Below, in pieces: positions 11,901 to 23,839 of a stretch of DNA of 39,960 nt; the first letter of the stretch is position 1, and every line of letters starts with the position of its first letter. Under the pieces are notes generated by a model. It did not search any database. It saw only the letters and a program-made list of their open reading frames with translations, and was not told the DNA's origin. Origin of the DNA: Thoreauomyces humboldtii (taxonomy: Eukaryota; Chytridiomycota; Chytridiomycetes; Spizellomycetales; Powellomycetaceae); assembly GCA_027596035.1 (NCBI GenBank), contig JADGJA010000121.1, positions 1 to 39,960 of the forward strand, given 5' to 3'. The position numbers were made by a program, and so were the translations under genes.

Positions 11901-14900
11901 CAGACGACGGCGCGATTGTCTATTTGAATGTTCACCATGTCATTATAGACGAGTGGTCCTTCGGCACGCTACTCAAGAGACTTTCCGAACTGTGCTCTCA
12001 CAACATGCCCGAAAGCCCGTACAGCCAGGACTTGGATTCGTGCCGCTGGGCGGAGGAAAATCTTTATGGCGAAAGCCAGAAGCAGGTCCAGAATTGGCAA
12101 CGGAATCTGCAAAGTGTCCCGGCCTTGGAATTTGCAGGACAGATGCCGCATTGCGAAACTGCATTGGTTGCAGGTCATCGCAAGTACAGCGTTGATCAGG
12201 CCACCCTGAACAGCTTTGCGTCTATCGGTCAAGCGCTGGGCTTATCTCGATTCTCCTGTTTCCTGGCCGCGTTCCAGCTTGTATCTCATCGGTAAGTTGT
12301 CTGCATCGAAAAGCTTCTTCGATGTCGAGTCTCAACTCGGTTTCATGCAGCTTCGCCAATACGTCGGACCTCGCTCTCCTCGTTCCGATATCCACCCGGC
12401 CGTTCTATCCATCCGCAGCTGATGCGCTGGGCTCCTACGTCAACACGGTCCTCGTCAGATCGCAGCTTAACGACGATCAGGCTTTGGAGGACTTCCTTTG
12501 CAAGACCGGAGAGAGCGTCCATTTCGCCATGGCCAACTCACTGGCTCCACTGAACGAGGTACTGGCAGAGGCGAAGCTCAAGCTGGAGAACCACTCTTTG
12601 ATGTTCTATTACAACAACGGAGGTGACGACACAACGATTTCTGCGCTGCAAGACATCACGGACTCGTGTCAATTTGCGTCCGGCGCGCCCGTATTTGACA
12701 TGACTGTGGGCCTCGTTGAGGTCAGCGGAGTATCCGAGATCCGAATTGAATTCGACCAAACCAAGTTTAGCGAGGCTTTTATTGACGCCATTGCAGCCAG
12801 CTACTCGACTCTTCTCTCGGAAGCGGCGCGTTCACAGCAGACCTTGGCTTCACGAGTTTCGATCCTCCCGCAACCAGAGATTCAGAGATTATTGCGTGCC
12901 GGAAACGCAACTGAAGAACCACCAGCCACGCAGACTCTGATCCACAAGCGATTTGAAGCAATTTGCGCTAGACATCCTTCGGCTGTGGCGATTGACTATC
13001 TAGGTGTCACGTACACTCGGAAGCAAATCACATACGCCGAGCTCAACACTCTGGCCGACAAGCTCGCTTCTCACCTTCAAAGGAAGCACGCCATTCGCAG
13101 GCGCGCGAAGGTCGGAGTCTTGTTCGACAAGACTCCTGAGCTGGTCATCTCGGTGTTGGCAGTCGCGAAACTGGGCGCTATTTACGTTCCGATGACCGAG
13201 AAGGCGGGCACCGAGCGTTTGAACTACATTGCCGAAACGGCTCAGGTCGCCACGGTTCTGGCAGGTAGCAAGATGAATACGGATGAATACGACTTCCCTG
13301 TGATGACAGTCGCCCTTGAAGAGGTCGCCATGCTGCCAGAACCAGAGGAGCTTACAAAGGACTCTCATTTTAAGGATGTGCTTTACATTATCTTCACGAG
13401 CGGGTAAGGAAGAAAAGAATGAACACCATTCAAGCTTCCATCGAGCTCATCAGTTTCATGTTACAGCACGACCGGCCGCCCTAAAGGTGCACAGGTCTCT
13501 CATGGCGCTGTGGCGTCCGCTGTAACTTCCTCGATCCCGCTGTACACTCTGGGAGTCGGCGTCCGCCTGCTCGCCGTTTCAGCATTTACGTTTGACGATG
13601 CGCAGATGGACTTCTGGGCTACTCTTTCATCTGGAACCACCATGTGTCTCGCAGTTACCGAGCTGCTGCATGACAATCTGCCCAAGGTGGCCAGGGAGAT
13701 GCGCCCTGATGTAGCTTCGCTCACAACCTCGTTGGCATCGGTGTACACGCATGCAATCGACTTTCCCAGTCTTCGAATCTTGGCAACAGGCGGTGAGGCG
13801 ATGACCACAGCCATCAAGGAAAGGTGGGCTCCCACCTGCCGCGTGCTGAACTTCTACGGTCCCACGGAAGCAGCGTGTCAATGGTGAGTACCGCTTTACC
13901 CGGGTCTGAGCTCTCGGACAATTATTGAATCTTCTGCATCATTGTAGCATTCACAATGAACTAGACCCTACGGGAGATGTCTCGATCATTGGGCACCCCA
14001 TGGCATCGGCGAGTGCTTTCATCCTTGACCGCTGGGGCAACCTTTCGCCGTATGGCTCCATCGGAGAGCTTTCGATTGGAGGCGGTCAACTTTTTGAAGG
14101 CTATATCAATGACATCAAGAAAACTGCAGCAGCATTCATCATTCACCCACTGAATGAACAAGTAAAGCTTTACCGGACCGGTGATTTTTCGCAATTCGTG
14201 AACGAGGACAAGATCAGATATCACGGAAGGCGAGACACCCAGATTCAACTGCGCGGAATCAGACTGGAGATCGAGGAGGTTGAACGAGGATTGGCAACCA
14301 TCCCTGGCCTAAAGAATGTCATTGTCGCGCCACATGAGACTGGACCCGGACGTGCGGACTATCTGGTTGCTTTCTACCTTCTGGAAGATCCTGCGGCTAT
14401 TCCTGTTCCGACTGCAGCAGCCCTTGCAAAACTTGCAGAGTCCGCGGTACCGAAGTACATGCTCCCCCGAAGGTGGATCGAGCTGAACATTTTGCCCTTG
14501 ACGATAAATGGCAAAGCCGACAGACGTGTTCTGGCCGCAATGATTGAGCAAGTCTCATCGGCGGAGCCATGTGCTGCCGTAGAAAAGTCTCAGCCCGGAA
14601 ATGCCACAGAAGAAGTTTTCCATCGAGCTGCCTGCGAGATTTTGGAAACCGACATCGACCTGGACATGAACATTTTTGAAGCCGGGCTTGATTCATTCGC
14701 TGCCATCAGGCTTCTCTCGGATGTTCGCAAGTCATTCCCGACCTGCAACATCAAGTTGAAAGACCTCATCTCGCGGCCAACCTTGCGAGCGCTGGCTGCT
14801 ATGGTTTCCGCAACGGAGTCTCAGGGCCATGAGATTTCTACGCTCTCGGAGGACCTGGCTGCCGCTCCGAAACTTGAATCCTACCTGGCCACCGCTACCC

Positions 14901-17900
14901 AGGCGCGGTTCTTCTTCGCACAGGAGATGCTCGGAGACGGAACGTACAACTTGCCGGTGTTGCTGAAAACAAGGAATCTGGATTCGAAAAAGTTCCTGGA
15001 CGGTCTCGGCGGTCTAAAAAAGAAAGAGAGAGCATTGCGCACACACTTTATCGCGGACGGCGCGGTGGTTACCCAGATCATCACGCCCGACATTGAATTG
15101 GAGCTCCCACTAACGTTCCGGGATCTTTCGCCCAAAACAGAGGAGGAAGCCATGGCTGAGATCCTCTCCTTTGTGCAAGAAGACGCCGCGAAGCCGTTTT
15201 TCCTGGACACTGCACCCCTGATTCGGGGTGCTGCATTTGAGCTTGCATCAGGCGAGCAGCTCATATACCTGAATCAGCACCACATCATCGCAGACGCGGT
15301 CTCAGTGGAAAGACTGATTCAGAGGATAGTCGCCGCTTGTCGCAAGACCGCCGACTGTGCGCCATCGCATCCGCTGCTCATTCAAATCGACGAGAGGGAT
15401 TTCATCGATTATTCATACGCCCTGTCCCAGAAAAGCGAGAACTCCCAACGTATGATCTTTTTCGAGGAAATGCTCGACTCAGTAAACGTTTTCTCGCTTG
15501 CCGGTTACAGCCGGAAGGCCCCTGTATGCAAGGGCAAGCGAGCGCCTGCTGTCTATTTTACAAAAGTAGTGCAATACAGTGACGCACTCGCGACCATGGG
15601 CGCCCGTCAAGGAGTGACGGAGTTCGGGAGGTGGCTGGCTATAGTGAAGGTGCTCATGCACAGGTAAGCGCATTTTTTTATATAGGCTGACAAACATAAG
15701 ACTAAACCGTTGAAAAAACAGATACACTGGAGATTCGAATTCGACTATTCTGTTGCCAGTATCTCAGCGCAATTCCGCTGCTACCGCGGATATGCTCGGC
15801 TGCTTCGTCAACAGTTTGCCCGTTCGAAATGGGATATCCGAGTCCGACACCTTCATGGACACTCTGTCTACTAGCATGCACGACATCTTCAGCATTGTGG
15901 ACCACGCAGACGTCGCGCTCGAGGATGTAATGAAGGCTTTGAAGCTTACCTGGGACCACTTTGGCGTGATGTTTGTCTTCGAGGAGGACGGGCGAGGGTC
16001 ATCGGAGGATTACGAGATGATAGATCTCGACTTGGAGGCGGAAAAGTCTCGTGCCAAGTTCCCTGTTACCATCTTCATCAAACTTCTGGGCAGCCAAACG
16101 GCCCGTATCAGCGTGGAAGGAGACCCGTCCATCATTCCGATCGCTTTCCTCAAGCGCATTCCCGGTCATCTCGCGGAGCTCGTGGTCTCGCTCTCTTCTG
16201 AAGATCGGGCATTGCTTCCTGTGGATGCGCTTAACATCGTGACGAAAGCGGAAGTCGACGATATGACCACTAACTGGGCGTCAAAGCTTGAGGCCCCTCA
16301 GCAGCGGATGCTTGTTCCTCAACTTTTCGAGATGAAGGTCAAGGCTACACCTGACGCCGTGGCATGTTTGTTCGAAGGCGAAGCCCAAATAACCTACCAA
16401 GATCTGTATCAGAAGGTAAGTTTTGCTCCCATCTTTGCAAGTAGTGTCGTCTCCTAAATCGCAGTTTCGCATTAGGCCTCTCAAGTTGCTAAAACCCTCG
16501 GGGAAGCTGGGGTCGGTCCTGACGTCAAAGTGGGACTTTTCCTGGACGCAGGCTTTGACCGTGTTGCTGCCATTCTCGGGGTCGGGTTGGCCGGCGGTTG
16601 TTATGTTACGTTGGATCTCAAGGCGCCCATCGATCGAAACAAGTTCATCATGGAAGACAGCGGATGTGCGATCTTGATAACGAGCTCCGATTTGCGAGCT
16701 ACGTGGTCAGAGTCCATGACTGCCACTCTTTTGCTGATCGAGGACTGCATTTGCCGTGAAGCAAAGACGTCTTTGAACCGGCCTCTTGGCGTAACCCTGC
16801 GTAGGGCCTCCGGAGATGATCTTGCCTATATCATCTATACAAGTGGATCTACTGGTAAGCGAGCGGCGAGCATAGCATCAAGCGCAAACTTGAAGACTTA
16901 TCACAACACACGCGCGGTACAGGCAAGCCAAAGGGAGTTCAAATCTCGCACGCTTCTCTTCTCGCCTCAGTCGGTGAACACGTCAAGGTCTATGAGCTGG
17001 TCCCCTCGTCTCGCGTGCTGCAATTCGCACCCTGGACGTTTGATGTTTCTGTTATGGATTTCATGGCTACATTGACTGCAGGTGCCACCCTCTGTCTCGG
17101 CACACGGGACTACCTTCTGAACGACTTGGGAAAGGTGATCCAAGACATGCAAGTGACTCACATAGCCACGACGCCCACGGTCATTAGCTGCGTAGATCCT
17201 TATGAGGTCCCGAGTCTCCGCCTGCTGGCTATCGGTGGCGAACCCATGACAGCCACTGTTCGCGATACCTGGAGCCGACGCTGCAAGTTGAAGAACGTGT
17301 ACGGTCCCACGGAATGTACGGTTAATGTGTAAGTGAACTCGAACTCGAAGCATAATGGAGGTCTTGAAGTATCGCTAAGTCGTGTCTCCAGCGTATCCAA
17401 GGAAATGAGGTTTGACACGCCGATCGGCATTATTGGCCGACCTTTCGGTACCGTGGAGGCCCACCTGCTCGACCGCCACTTCCAACCGGTTCCTATCGGA
17501 TGCGTGGGCCACCTGGTTTTCTCTGGGCCACAAGTCAGCAGCAGAGGCTACTTGAACAGGCCAGAGCAGAAAGCTTTCACCGCTCACCCGGTTACAGGAG
17601 AGCGCCTGTATCTCACAGGTATGTGCGCGGGAAAGAAGCTTGCGAAGACTTGACCGCCCATCATAAACTTATTTGTGACTAGGCGACAAGGCCAGATTCG
17701 AAGAGAGCGGCGATATCATCTGTCTTGGCCGTTATGACTCCCAAGTAAAACTGAGAGGCATCCGGATTGAGCTCGAGGAACTCAACTGTCAGGCTGCTAC
17801 TCACAAAGACGTCGAAGCGGCGACAACCTTGCTGTTGAAGACGAAATCGGGAACGGACGTCTTAGTACTTTTCTTGGTGCCCAGCAAGTGTTTCATCTCA

Positions 17901-20900
17901 GCCGAGAGCGAGGATCTAGTTCTTCCAATTGAGAAGGATTCCAAGATGCGGGAACTGCTGACAGATGTACGAGGGCATCTTGAGGCAAGTCTGCCGAAAG
18001 CTTACGTCCCAAGCACCTTCATCGCCGTCCGTCAACTTCCCATGAACCGAAACGGCAAGGTCGATAAGCCCTCGCTTGGAGCGCTTTACGGAGCTTTGGA
18101 GAGTTCGTCTCTGTCTCTCTATTCTGGCCTGCAAGAAGCAAGCGGGCCTGGGTCAGGAACAGACAGCAGACCGGCGACGCCGCGCGAGCAGAAACTCGCT
18201 GCCGCATGGTCACGTATCCTGGATGTGCCCGAATCTGACCTTGCCGTCACTGATCAGTTCTTTTCGCGCGGCGGAGACTCGATATCTGCGGTTCGGATGT
18301 GCGCACTTCTTCGCCAACAGGGCTGGAAAATAACGGTCAACCAAGTCTACGACAATCCGGTTCTGGGCGACCTTGCCAAGATAGGGCAGACTTCGAGCGA
18401 GGTTCATATTCCGACAAATTCTTGTTCCGACAATCCCGTGGGTACCGTGCAGCCGACGTCCACTATGCAGTGGCTGTTCGATCAGAATCTGGCCAATATT
18501 AACTGGTACAACCAAAGCAAGCGGGTCGTGCTTAAGAAAACGTGGACCGCTAGTGCCATCAAGGCCGCGTGGAAAACCGTCGTGGAACATCATGATATAC
18601 TCCGACTTATGGCCACTGATGGCGAATCTTGGAGCTTGCGCGTCTCTCCCGCATCGACCGCTTCGAGTCACTTCAGCTTTGCGAGCAAAACTTATCAGGA
18701 AGAGTCCGATCTCCTGGCTCTCATTTCTGACGCGCAATCCAACCTAAACATCAGCAACGGCCTCAACACCTCTGTGATGTTCCTGACCCTTGGCAATGGC
18801 AGCTCTGAACTCTTCGTGTGCGCCAATCATTTGGTCTGTGACGTCGTTTCCTGGGGCATTTTGCTTCAGGACTTCGAGTCGGCGCTTCTAGGGAAATCTC
18901 TTGGATCCAAGACCACTTCTTACAAACGCTGGGCATCCAGTATCAAGCCAGCTCTTCAGGAGCAAAAGAAGAACTACGTGAAACAAACGAGCAAGGATCT
19001 CGGCCTCGCTGCGGGCACTTACAGCTCGTGCACGTTCTCAGAAGTCGTGCTTTCCGATTCCGATACTGCCGATCTTCTGACTATTTCCAATGAGATGTTC
19101 CGAACCGAGACGGTGGATCTGCTTCTGGCTGCCCTGCTGCAGGCTTGGCACTTATGGACAGGGCGCTCGAAATTGCCAATTGTCTTCGAATCTCACGGCC
19201 GACATGTTGAGGACGACAGTGTTGAGACTGACAGAACGGTCGGCTGGTTCACCAATATGTTCGAGATCGAGTTCAACCTGCCACTGGAAAGCAACGACCC
19301 TCTGCAGCTTGCTATCGTTGCCGCCAAAGATGCCAGGCGGACGAAGGGATATCGCTGCACTTTGTTTGAAAAGCCTTCGCCTCTTTCATTGGCCACTTTC
19401 AACTACATTGGCCAGGTAGGATCGGCAGGTGGCCAGAAATCGCTCCTTGTTCCCGCAAATCGCAGCGCGGCCGAGCGGAACTTGGACATTTGTCCCCAGA
19501 ACGCTAGAAACGCTGTGCTCGAGTTTGGATGCGGAGTGGAAAACGGTCGTATGATGCTGGTATGAAAAGTCGCGTATGTTGATGTGTCCCTCTTATATTT
19601 GTGTAACGCGTGTCTTTATCGTTACCAGGATATAGCCTATGATCAAGAGACTGGTGCCGGTGTCCCCGAACTTGCCTCACTTTGGGGCAGCGCACTACGG
19701 AATGTGATCGCATACTGCCGACAAGGCAGAGGATCGTACCTCCTCACTCCCAGCGACCTCAACCTGGTCAAGATCAATGTGTCGGGACTAGAGAGTCTGC
19801 GGTGCGATCTTCTCCGCTCGCACAACATCGCCTTCAACTCTGTGGAGGACGTTCTACCCTGTACGGACATGCAGGCAGCAATGGTCCTCGCGAGCGAGCA
19901 GGATGGGTCGTCGTATATCGAAACCTACGAGTATGTCCTGCCGAAGCATTGCGACGTGGACCGGCTGAAGCAAGCGTGGCACACCGTTGTGGAACGGCAC
20001 AGTATTCTGCGGACAGTTTTCGTGATGGCAGACCCGTCTTGGAACGTCACAGACTCTATACTGCTGCAGATTGTTCTGAAGTCCGCGCCTTTGCTGATCC
20101 TGAGCAAGGACCAACAAGAAGCGGCTTCATTTGGCTTGGGTTGCCCCCTAATGTCCGTTGCTTTTGGAGGCGCGAAATCAAACGCGCGGATGTTCTGGAA
20201 GATTCATCATGCTTTGATTGACGGCTGGGGATCTACCCTAGTCATGCAGGAACTCGAGTCCGCATACGCGAGGACCGAAAGAATGACCGAATTGGTTCCG
20301 TTCAAGACATATCTGACATACGTTCGAACGCTGGACGAAGGCGACGCTCGGTCATACTGGAAGAAGTCGTTGGAAGGGGCTGAGCCAACCCTGCTTCTCG
20401 ATCAAACTCGGAATCTGAGTGCTCCAGCCGGTCAAGAGTGCCCGGAGCACTACGAGGTTCAGAGGAGCTTCCAGGGCTGCAGCGCGGAAGATATGGCGAA
20501 GCTTGCCCGGAAATACGGCATCACAGCGTCCAGCATTGTGCGTGCGGCTTGGGCACTGACCCTCAGCCGCTTCACAGACACCAAGGATGTCACCTTCGGC
20601 GTCACTGTCTCCGGAAGGAACGCCGACCTGCCAGGAATCGAGCACATCGTCGGCCCACTGATCAACACGGTTCCCTTCCGGGTTAGCGTCAACGAACAGG
20701 CGACAACGGAGGAGTTCCTTCATTCCGTCAACGACAAGTCTAGAGAAATCGTGCGACACGAATGGCTCAGCTTGCGCCAGATTTCAGAGGCAGCAGCCAA
20801 ACGTGACCGCCTCATTCAGACATTACTAGTGCATCAAAACTACGGATCGGCGAATGAAAAACCAAACAGGGACCTGCTCAACCTGCAGATAGTGGGTGCT

Positions 20901-23839
20901 GTGGAAACCACCGATGTTCCGCTTACCCTCATGGTCAGCACCGGCGAGAATGAATGCTTACAAGTCATTGCTTTGGTGCATTCGAAAGACTTTTCACGCT
21001 ACTTCATCGACAACGTGCTCCTCGCATTTGAGCAAGCTATTCAGGTCGTGATTGCTAAGCAGGGGACATTGATGAAGCATGTCAGCATCCTTCATCCCCG
21101 GCAGAGGAAGGCTATTGAGAAGTTTTCGATCAGTTCTGAAATGCTGCCGACTCAAGACGCCCTGGTGCACGAGTTGCTTTTGTGGACAGGAAATCCGGGA
21201 GCTATAGCTTTGGAAGAGTACTCAAAAGGCCAGTGCATTCAAAGGATGACCTATCGAGAAGTTTGGGAGGCGGTAAGTTCACAGATGTGGTTTGCTCTGC
21301 AGTTCTGACTTCGCTGACATTTCATGATTTACAGGCCACAAAGCTCTCCCGGACGCTCCTCAAATGTGGAATTAAAAAAGGAAATGTAGTAGGACTTCAT
21401 TTGGACCGCTCCATCAAGTCGGTCCTTGCCATGCTCGGAGTCCTCGGAGTCGGTGCCTATGTGCCTTTGGACGGGCCTAAGGAACGATGCGAGACTATTC
21501 TGGAAATCTCTCAAGCAGTCGCTGTGATCGGTACAGCAGATTCGCAGAAGTTCACAAAAACTCGCTTCCTCGACATACAACATCTTCTCGATTTCGAAGC
21601 TGACGAGTCGATTGTTCTTCCTGCCATTTCGGTATCAGACCCAGCGTATATTCTCTTCACCAGTGGATCCACCGGAACGCCGAAAGGTGTTCAGATACCT
21701 CACATTGCAGCCACCGCATACGCTGCTTGCTGCAAACTTGCTTACGACTACGATGCAACCAGCAGAGTTCTCAACTTTGCCCGCTACATCTTCGATGTCT
21801 CTATTACCGACATCTTTGGAACCCTGGCTGCCGGCGGGACCGTGCTCCTGGTGCCGCAAGAGGAGCTCATGAACAACCTGTCAGCGGTCATCGTAGCTAC
21901 CAAGACGACGTCTGCCAACTTGACGCCGTCTGTGGCTTCAACGCTACAGCATGAAGATGTCCCCAATCTCAAATCGTTGATCCTTGCCGGCGAAGCCGCT
22001 ACTTCAACCTTGTATCGCCGATGGTGTCCGTTCGTCAAAGTCATTAACGCATACGGTAAGTTTGAAATTTTCTTCGCCTAGCCCAACAAAAAGCTGATTT
22101 TCACCCATGCAATAGGTCCTACGGAAGTGGCAGTCAGTCATTTTGCCAGATGCAAAGCAGAAAGCGATCCCAGGATTGTAGGCAAGCTGGTGTACGGGAT
22201 GCGCGCTTGGATTCTTGACAGCGAGCTCCGGCCGGTGCCTCCCGGTGCGCAGGGAACACTTTTCTGTGCCGGCCGGCAAACCGCAATCGGCTACGTCGGC
22301 CAACCGGCTTTGACGGCTGAGCGGTTTGTAAAGCTGCCTTGGCTGCCGGAAAGTCCGGCGTACAACACAGGCGACGTGGCAACTTATCTGGAAGATGGTT
22401 CCGTCGTTTATCTGGGTCGACGAGACGGGCAGATCAAGATCCGTGGACAAAGAACCGAAATCTCTGAAATCGAAATTCAGCTGGAAGGGCAAGCCACCTG
22501 CAACGTGGTGGTCATTTACTTCCGTTCGAAGACCGGCGATGGCCGTCTCGCAGCAGTGCTCGAAACAGGTCAGAGCACTGCTAACGAAGTGTCTACTCTC
22601 AAAGCTCGCCTGCACACCGCTGCTGTTCAGAAACTGCCATCGTATATGGTTCCCACCCTGTGGACCAGCATTACGACGTTCCCGATGTCGCCAAACGGAA
22701 AAATTGAACGTCAGAAATTGACTTCAATGGTGGAAAGCGGAGTCCTGACCGACGCAGGGGCTGGCTTACGACGACCTATCGCACCACCTACCTCCGCCAC
22801 TGCAACATCGATTCTTGCGATGGTGGCACAGCTCCTGGGCGAAAACGTTTCAGCGGAAGATGATCTCTTCGAAGTTGGCGTAGATTCATTTGGAGCAATG
22901 CGCCTTGCCACGATGTTGCGGCGAGCTTTTGGAGACAGTGTTAGCCTTCAAACCATCATGGCGTGCCGTTCAGTTTCGGCACTGTCAGCACACATCGATC
23001 GCAGAGATACCGACGAAGTTAGCCTGAGCGTTCCTGAGACCGACACTGACACGGACGCTGACATCACAAGCATCGAACCGCATCTTAACTTCGAGTCCCT
23101 GTCCGCAGAAAGAGACAACCTGTATTGCATCCATCCCGCCTCAGGTCTAGCCTTCGAATTCCGTCACGCTGTCCCGCATCTGCCTGAGATGAATGTAATC
23201 GGCATCAATGATACGATGATAGGGGTCGCTGATGCCTACAGAAGCATTCAAGACATGGCCGCTGAATACCTCCCGCGAATTCGACGGATGCATCGCGGCA
23301 ACGCTCCCTACTACATCCTGGGTTTCTCCTTTGGAGCGCACGTTGCACTGGAAGTTTCCCGGCTCCTGCGTTGCCAGGGCGAGAAGGCCTTTACGATACT
23401 CGTGGACTCGATCAAGCCGCGTAAGCACGCTCGTCCCATTGCCGTCGACGAGGTGGACGCAATCGTCGCAAACTTTGGAATCACCAGCAGGGAAACAAAT
23501 CAAAACGGCGATTTCATGCGCGCCATTCAACGGGAGGTTAACCGCAACCTCCACCTTATGGATTCGCACGTCCTAAAACCATTCCAGGGCCCAGTTGCGC
23601 TCTTGAGAGCTGCGTCGACGATCGACCACCGGTACGACGAAGACGACTACACTCTGCCAACTCTGCGGATATTCGAGGTCGAGGGAACGCACTACGAGCT
23701 GTTCCGCAGCCCAAACTTCGTCAAGTCGGTGTGCGCGCGCGTGCAAGACGCCTTGGACTGGTTTGCGACGGCGAAGCCTGGGTCTGAAGCCTACAGTGAG
23801 AGCTCAGACTCCGACTTCTACGATCAGCCAAACCGTTAG
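406..23839 (+). CDS. Six-module non-ribosomal peptide synthetase with terminal thioesterase
   Basis: This is a multi-exon NRPS, predicted 7351 aa, that assembles a peptide on 4'-phosphopantetheine carriers. The order is C-remnant, A1-T1, C1-A2-T2-E1, C2-A3-T3a-T3b, C3-A4-T4, C4-A5-T5-E2, C5-A6-T6-TE. All six A domains carry A3 (TSGS/TTG), A5 (YGPTE or YGPCE), A7 (TGD) and A10 (GK) motifs. All five C domains have HHxxxD, and seven carrier serines are present (residues 741, 1878, 3338, 3420, 4472, 5563, 7035). The 22 exons sum to 22056 coding bases, and the stop is TAG at 23837-23839. The start is the ATG at 406. The frame is open from 274 to 405 and the window begins nearby, so an upstream exon cannot be excluded. 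The gene is convergent with the PKS-NRPS on the other strand. Function is certain at the class level; substrates and product are unknown. Confidence 0.95.
2941..7830 (+). other. NRPS module 2: C1-A2-T2-E1 (E1 degenerate)
   Basis: C1 (about residues 800-1265) has FHHIIVDDW, with the catalytic second His at residue 957. A2 (about 1295-1800) has CTSGTTGNPK, FDVSIGD, NVYGPTE, YKTGD and a pocket reading D V G I L G V I W. T2 has HGGNS, Ser1878; the GG(N/D)S form is usual for carriers feeding epimerization domains. E1 (about 1935-2325) has the E-type SW after the active site but reads AHDLVADASSW: Asp2060 replaces the catalytic second His. Its later motifs are altered as well (SGRH without the preceding EGH-type residues, VGPFA in place of VGWFT). 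E1 is therefore probably inactive, and the residue of this module may stay L. Confidence 0.85.
7831..11480 (+). other. NRPS module 3: C2-A3 with tandem carriers T3a-T3b
   Basis: C2 (about residues 2345-2765) follows the degenerate E1 and has HHAIMDG, with its catalytic His at 2491 and the VSGR/GPxINTVP segments typical of C domains after E domains. A3 (about 2790-3290) has FTSGSTGVPKG, FDAAVID, GYGPTE, YRTGDLA and SGKTD; its pocket reads D A I H V G G V Q. Two carrier domains follow back to back with no domain between them: GMHSL (Ser3338) and GMSSL (Ser3420), about 82 residues apart. Both keep the serine that accepts phosphopantetheine. Tandem carriers usually raise flux or buffer loss of one copy; which applies here is unknown. 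Confidence 0.85.
11481..14850 (+). other. NRPS module 4: C3-A4-T4
   Basis: C3 (about residues 3475-3905) has NVHHVIIDEWS, with the catalytic His at 3615. The same DEWS form occurs in the terminal C domain of the PKS-NRPS in this window. A4 (about 3930-4410) has FTSGTTGRPKG, FDDAQMD, NFYGPTE, YRTGD and INGKAD. Its pocket reads D D M S A G F C Q, unusual in having Asp at the second position. T4 has AGLDS with Ser4472. No epimerization domain is present, so an L residue is expected, provided the substrate is an alpha-amino acid. Confidence 0.85.
14851..19790 (+). other. NRPS module 5: C4-A5-T5-E2
   Basis: C4 (about residues 4530-4970) has QHHIIADAVS, with the catalytic His at 4668 and Ala-Val where Gly-Trp/Phe is common. 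A5 (about 4995-5500) has YTSGSTGKPKG, FDVSVMD, NVYGPTE, LTGD and NGKVD; its pocket reads D V M A A G V V N. T5 has GGDS, Ser5563, the carrier type expected before an E domain. E2 (about 5615-6030) reads NHLVCDVVSW: the first His is Asn but the catalytic second His (5746) is kept. ESHGRH and VGWFT are intact. E2 is therefore the likelier of the two E domains to work and should set a D configuration at residue 5. Confidence 0.85.
19791..23839 (+). other. NRPS module 6: C5-A6-T6-thioesterase
   Basis: C5 (about residues 6060-6485) has IHHALIDGW, with its catalytic His at 6183. It sits directly after E2, so a D-donor type (DCL) is expected. A6 (about 6500-6985) has FTSGSTGTPKG, FDVSITD, NAYGPTE, NTGD and NGKIE; its pocket reads D V T N I A A V S. 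T6 has VGVDS, Ser7035. The last 250 residues are a type I thioesterase: GFSFGA with nucleophile Ser7182, LVDS supplying the Asp, and EGTHYELF supplying the His. It would hydrolyse or cyclise the finished chain. The protein ends in an acidic serine-rich tail (SESSDSD). A TE at the end is less common in fungi than a terminal C domain or a reductase. Confidence 0.88.

Larger units (their letters stand above)
1826..22115 (+). other. The 21 introns of the NRPS gene
   Basis: Introns, read from donor/acceptor sites and restored motifs: 1826-1908, 2164-2231, 3826-3888, 4601-4678, 5721-5795, 7625-7687, 9356-9423, 9773-9837, 10222-10284, 10543-10604, 12292-12350, 13404-13466, 13884-13947, 15664-15721, 16416-16475, 16855-16922, 17329-17391, 17619-17682, 19560-19628, 21273-21334, 22056-22115. 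Lengths are 58 to 83 bp. All start GT and end AG. Splicing restores motifs such as YG|PCE, TG|DLG, STG|VPKG and TG|DVA. The intron at 5721-5795 is 75 bp and contains no stop, so naive translation would read through it. Several introns show branch-point-like CTAAC or CTAAT upstream of the acceptor (2164-2231, 10222-10284). Confidence 0.9.

Noticed and set aside
406..23839. Recent horizontal transfer of the NRPS from bacteria
   Set aside because: The layout (E domains, TE) is bacterial-like, but 21 introns at shared positions across modules argue for long evolution in the fungus.
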